Notes under the pieces: model-generated
What the model was told of the DNA's origin: nothing
Database searches by the model: none
Seen by the model: the letters and a program-made list of their open reading frames with translations, nothing else
Source: Corynebacterium pelargi
GTDB lineage: Bacteria; Actinomycetota; Actinomycetes; Mycobacteriales; Mycobacteriaceae
Direction: 5' to 3'
Assembly (NCBI RefSeq): GCF_014635485.1
Contig: NZ_BMCX01000005.1
Location: forward strand, 122,494-186,493
DNA: 64,000 nt
In this document: positions 58,238 through 64,000 of the stretch, piece by piece
Layout of the letters: the number at the start of each line of letters is the position of its first letter
Position numbering within the stretch: position 1 is the stretch's first letter
Made by a program: the position numbers and the translations under genes

Positions 58238-58846
58238 CTAAATCAGGCGTTGCTCCCGCGCCTTAGTAATGGCCTCGGTACGGTTGCTCACACCCAATTT
58301 GGAGTAAATATGCACCAGGTGCGTTTTCACCGTGGCCTGAGAAATAAAAAGCTTTGCCGCCAAGGCCTTATTGGTGGCTCCGCTGGCAAGTTCCTGCAAA
58401 ATCTCAATTTCACGCGAAGAAAGCGCCTGCTGCGGCTGCGCTACTCGCTGCATCAACGCCGTGCTTACCTCGGGAGCCAAGGTCCTTTGGCCTTTCGACG
58501 TCGCCACGACCGCATCATGCAAGGCCTGCTCAGGGGCATCTTTGAGCAGATATCCCATGGCCCCGGCCTCCACGGCGGCCACAATATCTGCTTGGGTGTC
58601 GTAGGTAGTCAGGATCAGCACCGGAGGCCCACCGGATTCCACCAGTGTGCGCGTCAGGCTAATGCCATCGACCTCGGGCATCTGAATATCGCTGACCACC
58701 ACGTCGATGTCGTTGGTGTTCTCAGCGCTAATACCTGCACCGCTACTGGCTTCGGCTACGACGGTGACGTCTTCAAAGCTATCGAGGATAGCGCGCAGGC
58801 CGGCGCGAACCACCGGGTGGTCGTCGATAAGCATGACGCGGATCAT
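58238..58846 (-). CDS. chrA: Response regulator ChrA-like (NarL family)
   Basis: 202 aa. Receiver domain with acidic pair (MLIDDHPVVRAG) and phospho-Asp in VVVSDIQMPEVDG near residue 55; LuxR-type HTH LSSREIEILQELASGATNKA near 145 and ATVKTHLVHIYSKL. Next to the sensor kinase and divergent from an FtsX-type exporter, as in the corynebacterial haem-responsive ChrSA-HrtBA locus. The name is based on that arrangement and sequence type. Confidence 0.85.
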   Translation of the reverse strand: MIRVMLIDDHPVVRAGLRAILDSFEDVTVVAEASSGAGISAENTNDIDVVVSDIQMPEVDGISLTRTLVESGGPPVLILTTYDTQADIVAAVEAGAMGYLLKDAPEQALHDAVVATSKGQRTLAPEVSTALMQRVAQPQQALSSREIEILQELASGATNKALAAKLFISQATVKTHLVHIYSKLGVSNRTEAITKAREQRLI

Positions 58847-58855
58847 GGCACCAGC

Positions 58856-60061
58856 TTAACGTTTGCTGGTCAGCGGTAGGCGACATGCCAGGGTGCTGCC
58901 GTGTTCATTGGGCTCGAAAAGGAGACTGCCGCCCACAAGTTCCACACGCCGAGCCATGCCTTCGAGCCCGAAGCCCTCCCCTTCAACAGAGCCCGTGGCA
59001 TTGCTGCCATTATCGACGATATCCAGGCTTAATTCGTGCTCCCAGATGCCTTGAGTGATTACCACTTTGGTGGCGTCGCTGTGCTTGATCACGTTATGGA
59101 TGCCCTCTTGCGCCACCCTGAGTGCGGTCCTGAGTATCGGCTCCGGCAAGGCTTGCTGCTGGCCGAGCACCGCAACGGAAATGTCGATGCTGCGTTGCAG
59201 GGCTGCTTGGGTGCGCATGGTGCGCTGCGCTAGATCTTCAAGGGCCTGATCTAAGGGCTGATCACTCTTTGGAGAAGCAAGATCGCGAACAAAACGCCTG
59301 GCCTCATCCAAGCTTTCCTGGGCTTGGTCATGAATCAAGCGCAGTTGATGTGCCGTCTCCCCCGTCGCTGAATGCTCCGCAGCACGCGAAAGCAACACGA
59401 TAGAACTTAGGCCTTGGGCGACAGTATCGTGGATTTCTCTTGAGAGGCGCTCGCGCTCTTCCATGCGTCCTGCCTCTCTTTGTCGGTGGGAAAGCTGAGC
59501 TTGGGCGTCGAGAAGCTCTAAAGCAATAGCCTCATTTTTTGCAGCTACCTGGCTTAAAACCGAATACACATGGTGGATCACCACCGCGAAGCTCGCGCCG
59601 ATCAGCGGGCCAAACCACTGCCCAAAGGTGAAAGTGGGTTGATGAATCAAGGGCAAAAACGCCGCCATCGCCCACAGCAGACCCACCGCGGCGATCCCCT
59701 TGAGCCCAGGAAAACAGTGCAGCACCACAAAGACGAGGGGGAACATCAACCAAATAAATGCCGGGCTGAGGATCACGGCCAAAGCCCAAATACCCACCAC
59801 CGCCACGAGCCACACAGGAACCCAGCGGGCATATTGGATGCTGGTTCGCCCCTGATGCCCACGGTTTTCTAAAACCGTGCCCGCTAAATAGAGCCCTCCG
59901 AGCAAGACGGTGGTGCCAAGAACGCAGACGGCATGGAAGGCATGATTGCCGTTGTTGATGGCGCTGATCATGGCAAAGAGGAGCAGCGTGGCAAACATTA
60001 CGTGCAATGCAACGCGCAGCAGGGTGAGCAGATTGGCGGCGGAGGCGGGGGTATTCACCAT
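58856..60061 (-). CDS. chrS: Sensor histidine kinase ChrS-like
   Basis: 401 aa from ATG 60061. Six TM helices lie in about residues 5-180 with little outside loop, consistent with sensing haem within the membrane. The HisKA_3 motif MEERERLSREIHDTVAQGLS near 200 has the phospho-His; the ATP site includes VAQEGIHNVIKHSDATKV and DNGSNATGSVEGEGFGLEGM near 365. A GTG directly after the ATG (60058) lies 7 nt from TAGACT and could be a leaderless start. The open frame extends further upstream over hrtB but as its antisense. Confidence 0.87.
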   Translation of the reverse strand: MVNTPASAANLLTLLRVALHVMFATLLLFAMISAINNGNHAFHAVCVLGTTVLLGGLYLAGTVLENRGHQGRTSIQYARWVPVWLVAVVGIWALAVILSPAFIWLMFPLVFVVLHCFPGLKGIAAVGLLWAMAAFLPLIHQPTFTFGQWFGPLIGASFAVVIHHVYSVLSQVAAKNEAIALELLDAQAQLSHRQREAGRMEERERLSREIHDTVAQGLSSIVLLSRAAEHSATGETAHQLRLIHDQAQESLDEARRFVRDLASPKSDQPLDQALEDLAQRTMRTQAALQRSIDISVAVLGQQQALPEPILRTALRVAQEGIHNVIKHSDATKVVITQGIWEHELSLDIVDNGSNATGSVEGEGFGLEGMARRVELVGGSLLFEPNEHGSTLACRLPLTSKR

Positions 60062-60078
60062 GCCAAGTCTAGGCGGGA

Positions 60079-60094
60079 TCAACCAGGTGGTTGA
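60079..60094. promoter_or_regulatory. Candidate ChrA operator between chrS and hrtB
   Basis: Perfect inverted repeat TCAACCA-GG-TGGTTGA in the 115-bp gap between divergent chrS and hrtB. ChrA is known to act on both genes in related species; that it binds here is inferred. Confidence 0.5.
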
Positions 60095-60176
60095 TTGGAA
60101 CTTCGCCCACCTTCCCGACGCGCCCGGGCGCCGCGATGAGCAGGATGGAAAGCACGTTGCTACAAAAAGGAGTTCC

Positions 60177-61235
60177 ATGTTCCTGTCCATTCGAGAAATC
60201 CGCCACGCCAAAGGGCGCTTTACGCTCATCGGCTCGGTGATCGCTCTGATGACGCTGCTGGTGGTGATGCTCACCGGCCTGACCGAGGGCCTAGGCAAGC
60301 AGAACACTGCCGCTTTGGAGTCGCTACACCCCGACAAGGTGGTGTTCGCCGCACCCAGCGATAAGGAGGAGCCCGAGGCATCCTTTAGCTCCTCGGCGAT
60401 TTCCGAGGATGTGCTCAAGCAGGTGCAAGGCGAATCCGGTGTTGAGCAAGCCGTGCCGCTGGGCGCCACGCAGACCCGCATGGAGGGATCCACCGGCGCG
60501 CAACCGGTAGCGGTGCTGGGCATGCCCGAAGGCACGCAGCTTCCCGAAGGCCGCGGCACCGTCGGTGATGGCGTAGTGGTTTCGAAGACCGCCGCCGAGG
60601 AAACCGGGGTGAGCGTTGGCAGCAGCATTACTCTTGGCGGGCAAAACGTGCAGGTAAAAGGGATTGCGGAGGACTCCTTCTACTCTCACAGCCCCGTCGT
60701 GTGGGCCGATACCGCCACCTGGCAGGACGTCAGCCACGCCAAGCCGGGCACCGTCGGCACCGCAGTGCTGGTCACCGGCAGCTTGGACGGCGATATTCCC
60801 GGCACCGTGAGCACCAACCTGCGCAAGGCCTTCGATGCGCTCCCCGGTTACGCCTCTGAGCATGGTTCTTTGGTGAGCATGCAGGGCTTCCTCTACGGCA
60901 TTTCCGCGCTGGTCACCGTGTCGTTTTTGACCGTGTGGACGCTGCAGCGCACCCGCGAAATTTCCGTGCTGGCCGCCCTCGGTGCATCGAAGCGCTACCT
61001 GTTCATCGATGCACTGACCCAGGCCGCCATCGTGCTGGGCGTGGGCGCGCTCATCGGTGCGCTCTGCGGTGCGGCGCTTGGAGCCCTGGCCCAGGGTGCA
61101 GTGCCCTTCGAGCTGTCTGCGTTTACGGTCCTCGCCCCCGCAGTGATCATTTGGATTCTTGGTTTGGTCGGCTCCGCGATGGCGGTTCGCAAAGTGACCA
61201 AGGTTGACCCCCAACGCGCGCTCGCCGCGGCTTAA
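60177..61235 (+). CDS. hrtB: Haem exporter permease HrtB-like (FtsX family)
   Basis: 352 aa. Four TM helices: one near residues 12-35 (RFTLIGSVIALMTLLVVMLT), a large extracytoplasmic domain, then three near 240-345. MacB/FtsX-type permease that pulls haem from the membrane. ATG 60177 has AAAAAGGAG 5 nt upstream; an upstream open stretch is antisense to chrS. HrtA follows after 16 nt. Confidence 0.87.
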   Translation: MFLSIREIRHAKGRFTLIGSVIALMTLLVVMLTGLTEGLGKQNTAALESLHPDKVVFAAPSDKEEPEASFSSSAISEDVLKQVQGESGVEQAVPLGATQTRMEGSTGAQPVAVLGMPEGTQLPEGRGTVGDGVVVSKTAAEETGVSVGSSITLGGQNVQVKGIAEDSFYSHSPVVWADTATWQDVSHAKPGTVGTAVLVTGSLDGDIPGTVSTNLRKAFDALPGYASEHGSLVSMQGFLYGISALVTVSFLTVWTLQRTREISVLAALGASKRYLFIDALTQAAIVLGVGALIGALCGAALGALAQGAVPFELSAFTVLAPAVIIWILGLVGSAMAVRKVTKVDPQRALAAA

Positions 61236-61251
61236 GAAGAAGGTACAAGAC

Positions 61252-61959
61252 ATGAACAACGTTGTTTCGCTTATCGACGCCACCGTGGTCTACCCCGACG
61301 GTGAATCCACCGTCACAGCCCTGGACCACGCCGCCCTAGACCTTCGCGCCGGGCAGGTGCTTGGAGTTGTGGGTGAGTCCGGCTCCGGCAAGTCCACCAT
61401 GCTGTCCGTGGCCGGTGCGCTGCAGGTGCCGACTTCGGGCCAGGTGATCATTTGCGGCGAGCACGCAGAAAAGGCCAGTGTGGCCGAGCGCACCGAGATC
61501 CGCCGCGAACACATCGGCTTTGTGTTCCAGTCCCCCAATCTGCTGGGCGCACTCACCGCGCGCGAACAGTTGCTCATCACCGAGCATCTGCGCGGCGTGC
61601 GTGGCAAGGCGCTGCGTGCCCAGCGCGATCGCGCCGAAGAATTGCTGCAGCGTGTTGGCCTGGAGGGCATGGGTGATCGCCGCCCAGAGCAGCTTTCCGG
61701 CGGCCAACGCCAGCGCGTGAACATCGCCCGCGCCCTGATGAGCCAGCCTCAGCTTTTGCTTGCCGACGAGCCCACGTCCGCCCTTGATGCGAAGCTTTCC
61801 AAGGAGATTGTGCAGCTCATCCGTGAGCTTACCGACGAATTCCAATTCGCTACCATGATGATTACCCACAACCGCAGCCAGCTGGAAGTTGCCGACCGCA
61901 TTGTGGAAATGCGCGACGGCAAGATGCAGGAGATTCCCGCCAGCGAAATTGGAGTGTAG
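61252..61959 (+). CDS. hrtA: Haem exporter ATPase HrtA-like
   Basis: 235 aa ABC ATPase. Walker A is GESGSGKSTMLS near residue 40, the signature LSGGQRQRVNIARAL near 150, Walker B LLLADEPTSALD near 170 and the switch His in MMITHNRSQ. It energises HrtB. Start ATG 61252 (MNNVVSLIDA) follows an AAGAAGG site. It ends 7 nt before a convergent gene. Confidence 0.9.
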   Translation: MNNVVSLIDATVVYPDGESTVTALDHAALDLRAGQVLGVVGESGSGKSTMLSVAGALQVPTSGQVIICGEHAEKASVAERTEIRREHIGFVFQSPNLLGALTAREQLLITEHLRGVRGKALRAQRDRAEELLQRVGLEGMGDRRPEQLSGGQRQRVNIARALMSQPQLLLADEPTSALDAKLSKEIVQLIRELTDEFQFATMMITHNRSQLEVADRIVEMRDGKMQEIPASEIGV

Positions 61960-61965
61960 CTCCGG

Positions 61966-62466
61966 CTACCAGCCCAGCCGTTCCGGCAGTTCCGACAGGA
62001 AAGTGCGGAATGCGCTGGGCACTGCTGCTTTAGAAACGAATGTAGCCGTAACCTGGAGCAAGTGGAGTTGTTTGGGATCAAGGGAGTAGAGCGTGAGCGA
62101 ATGGTAGGCAATATCTTCAAAGGAATAGTGCGCGTTAATGAGGTGCGTGCGAGCATTGATTGGATGCGCCGTTGCCTTCGCGTACCGAGCCCACTGCGAC
62201 TCCGCTTCGACGGCAGATTCGAGTTCAGATGAGGTAACTTGCTCTTCTGAGGTGAATTGGAGAATTGCCACTGAGTCGCGCACCGCCAGGTCAGGATGTG
62301 GAGGCGTCTCGGAAGCTACAAACACTCTGCCGCCGGTGACTGTGGCCAGATCGGGACGCAGGGTCCAATCGCCACCGATGAACTGTGCAACCTCAGCTTC
62401 TGCAGCAGCATTGTTTCTAAGGGAGAGATCGTGCGAGCGAAGGATTGATTCTGTGGCACTTGGCAT
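61966..62466 (-). CDS. Hypothetical protein, PsbP/LpqN-like fold possible
   Basis: 166 aa, soluble, no signal peptide. Strands and helices alternate (VRDSVAILQFTSEEQ; HSLTLYSLDPKQLHLLQVTA; a final FRTFLSELPERLGW), a pattern like LpqN/Mog1-PsbP proteins and some immunity proteins; the likeness is weak. An AGGAAG site precedes the ATG. It lies 13 nt after the membrane protein gene on the same strand and probably belongs to one unit with it and the large protein upstream. Confidence 0.55.
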   Translation of the reverse strand: MPSATESILRSHDLSLRNNAAAEAEVAQFIGGDWTLRPDLATVTGGRVFVASETPPHPDLAVRDSVAILQFTSEEQVTSSELESAVEAESQWARYAKATAHPINARTHLINAHYSFEDIAYHSLTLYSLDPKQLHLLQVTATFVSKAAVPSAFRTFLSELPERLGW

Positions 62467-62479
62467 GGTGGCTTCCTAT

Positions 62480-62860
62480 TTAGTACTTCGGGTGGGCGTC
62501 GGCGATGCGCATGGGATCCATGATGAAGACTGGGATCTTGCCTGAGGTGAGGTGGGTGATCAGTCGGTTGAGCCAGTAAATCACGAGGTGGGGCAAAAAT
62601 ATCGTGAATACATAGACGTCACAAAACATTCGAAGCCAACTCCTATGTTGCCACCACATAGTGACAGCATTCATGAGCAACATGAGCCAAGCCAACTTCA
62701 AGTTCTCTGCAAAGGTGTCATTTAGGTCAATAACGATCTTGATAAACCAGCTAAAACCAACAATTGACAACAGGCAATGCTTAAGACCGTATGGTTCCTC
62801 CATTCGCAAATTGATGATAGAGGTCAGTACATAAAGGGCGACTGCGAAGCTGAATTCCAT
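62480..62860 (-). CDS. Small four-TM membrane protein, hypothetical
   Basis: 126 aa from ATG 62860 (AGGTG 7 nt upstream); a GTG at 62869 that overlaps the preceding stop is possible. Hydrophobic segments near residues 3-18, 32-48, 58-75 and 85-105, with many aromatic residues. Lower GC than its surroundings suggests acquired DNA. No family recognised. Its place directly behind a large repetitive protein fits an immunity or partner protein, which is inference only. Confidence 0.55.
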   Translation of the reverse strand: MEFSFAVALYVLTSIINLRMEEPYGLKHCLLSIVGFSWFIKIVIDLNDTFAENLKLAWLMLLMNAVTMWWQHRSWLRMFCDVYVFTIFLPHLVIYWLNRLITHLTSGKIPVFIMDPMRIADAHPKY

Positions 62861-62865
62861 TATTT

Positions 62866-64000
62866 TCACCTGGTTGCATGGTCGTAGGCATGGGTTGCAG
62901 CTCGGGCACCTAGCTCAGATCCAATGAGTGCACCAACTGCACCCCCTAGGTAAGCGCCTGCTGGACCACCAACAGCGAAGCCAATTGAGCCACCAACCAC
63001 GGAACCGACCTCTCCTGCTGCAAGGCTTCCGATTTCAATTACTGCTTGTCTCGGCTTATCCTCCGCCTGCGCAACATTAGCCGCGCCCAATGCGACACCA
63101 GCGATTCGACTAGCGTGAACTGTTTGTTTGATTGTCTGCAAACCAGCCTTTGATGGTACATGTTTGCTTTGATCTTGTAGTTCAGTGATGCGGGCATAAG
63201 CATCTTCTGTTGCACCCGCGCCTCCCCCAACTGCTGCATTGATTTGACCTAGACCTTTAGCGCCTACTGAGTTGTCTTCGTGCTCAGGTTCTGATGGCAC
63301 GATTGGGCCTTGGATGGGGTGGTCGGTGGTGCCCAGGTGTATTGGGTTCCCGGTTTCGGTGTTGACGGTTGTTGGTGTTTTCCCTGGGGTGATCACATCG
63401 GTGGTGCCGGTGTCGTGGTGTGTCACCAAGGTTGTGCCGTCGGTTTGTTCGCTATGAGGGTCGGGGGTGTCGTAGACGATGGCTGGTGTTGGGTTGTCTG
63501 GATCACTGATAATTGGTTCAGGCCCGGTGTAGGTACCGGCAGGACCATTGGTGAATCGTTTCCCGGGTGTTGTTTGCAAGGTGGTATCACCGTTGGGATA
63601 CAAGATTTCCTGGGTCGTGATCCCTGTGGTTTCGTCAAAGGATTCTGACGCGACGATAGGACTGTCGACGACTCCTTGTTCCACGACCGGATAATAGGTC
63701 GTGGTTCTACCATTGCTATCGGTGACCTGGGAGGCACCCGTGGGTAAGGTGCGCACGGTGACATCATCGGGGTGACCAAGTGGGTAGGCGGTGACCTTGC
63801 CGTCGGTATCCCTGCTGACGGGATCCCCGAAATAGCTCATCGTGTCTTGGCCACCACGGTTGGCTTTGACGTTGTGTTCAACGGTGACTTCTGTCGTCTC
63901 GTTGCCCATGATCTGCTCGACGACCGCGTCTTCAGCTGATTGTTGTTTGGGGTCGGCGAGGATTGGGTAGACCGTGGTGGTCGTTGGTTCGGTGTGTTGG
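62866..64000 (-). CDS. Repetitive protein with C-terminal glycine zipper (partial)
   Basis: At least 377 aa; the frame stays open past the window end, so the N-terminus is missing. Repeats of about 30-45 residues contain T-rich strands and YP words (TTTTVYPIL, KVTAYPLG, TTTYYPVV, QEILYPNGD), and DSNGRTTTYY recalls RHS/YD repeats. The C-terminal 60 residues are a glycine-zipper membrane segment (SVVGGSIGFAVGGPAGAYLG). It may be a surface or polymorphic-toxin-like protein followed by its partner genes. An internal ATG at 63909 is not the likely start. Confidence 0.55.
   Translation of the reverse strand, partial: QHTEPTTTTVYPILADPKQQSAEDAVVEQIMGNETTEVTVEHNVKANRGGQDTMSYFGDPVSRDTDGKVTAYPLGHPDDVTVRTLPTGASQVTDSNGRTTTYYPVVEQGVVDSPIVASESFDETTGITTQEILYPNGDTTLQTTPGKRFTNGPAGTYTGPEPIISDPDNPTPAIVYDTPDPHSEQTDGTTLVTHHDTGTTDVITPGKTPTTVNTETGNPIHLGTTDHPIQGPIVPSEPEHEDNSVGAKGLGQINAAVGGGAGATEDAYARITELQDQSKHVPSKAGLQTIKQTVHASRIAGVALGAANVAQAEDKPRQAVIEIGSLAAGEVGSVVGGSIGFAVGGPAGAYLGGAVGALIGSELGARAATHAYDHATR

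Noticed and set aside
60062..60628. Long N-terminal extension of chrS
   Set aside because: The extension is antisense to hrtB and rich in Ser/Pro without motifs; the true start precedes the first TM helix.

Overview
The window is the replication-origin region of a high-GC actinobacterium, almost certainly a Corynebacterium (or a very close relative). On the minus strand it carries dnaA, dnaN, recF, dciA and gyrB; on the plus strand rpmH, rnpA, yidD, yidC, rsmG, parA and parB. These are followed by the block known from mycobacteria and corynebacteria (cwlM, trxA, trxB, sigM, a MurJ-pseudokinase fusion, a DUF6049 protein, a Nudix gene, cca). Perfect parS sites (TGTTTCACGTGAAACA) and a ChrSA/HrtBA haem-export locus support the assignment. 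The genus is inferred from gene order and protein sequence; no database search was run.

Layout. 1-1.5 kb: accessory DNA with a broken Abi-like gene between two identical 49-bp repeats, a small RHH antitoxin/Doc-like pair with a ruined Fic motif, and a cluster of related palindromes. 1.5-11 kb: an SDR oxidoreductase, a conserved hypothetical, then gyrB-dciA-recF-dnaN-dnaA (minus), with DnaA boxes on both sides of dnaA (oriC). 11-16.3 kb: rpmH to parB and a GNAT-like gene. 16.3-28.6 kb: envelope, redox and tRNA genes. 28.6-30.3 kb: a bile-acid-type symporter and an orphan Rieske lipoprotein. 30.4-37.3 kb: trpEGDCFBA behind a leader peptide with three tandem Trp codons and an attenuator hairpin. 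37.3-44.6 kb: an SdpI-family gene, an amino-acid/dicarboxylate symporter, panBC, a DUF1846 gene and dhaKLM. 44.7-45.7 kb: an HNH endonuclease. 45.8-58.2 kb: a complete group 1 [NiFe]-hydrogenase island (structural genes, b-type cytochrome, endopeptidase, hypA-F with two hypA and two hypC, and a HupK/HoxV-like paralogue of the large subunit). 58.2-62 kb: chrA-chrS and, divergently, hrtB-hrtA. 62-64 kb: a hypothetical gene, a small membrane protein and a large repetitive protein running off the window end.

How the genes work together. DnaA, the DnaA boxes, DnaN and GyrB serve origin firing. ParA, ParB and four parS sites spread over 42 kb form the segregation centromere. The trp operon is predicted to be controlled by translation-coupled attenuation. 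The hyp genes build the NiFe(CN)2CO centre of HyaB, the endopeptidase trims it, HyaA is exported by Tat, and the cytochrome b passes electrons to quinone. ChrSA should switch on HrtBA when haem is in excess.

The points most worth a second look are the hydrogenase cytochrome b fused to what looks like a degenerate P-type-ATPase nucleotide-binding region, a 12-bp word (AGCTTTTCGACG) present nine times on both strands, the degenerate Doc-like partner of the RHH gene, the palindrome array at 1.3-1.5 kb, and a recurring pattern of -10 boxes 6-8 nt from the start codon that suggests leaderless mRNAs.
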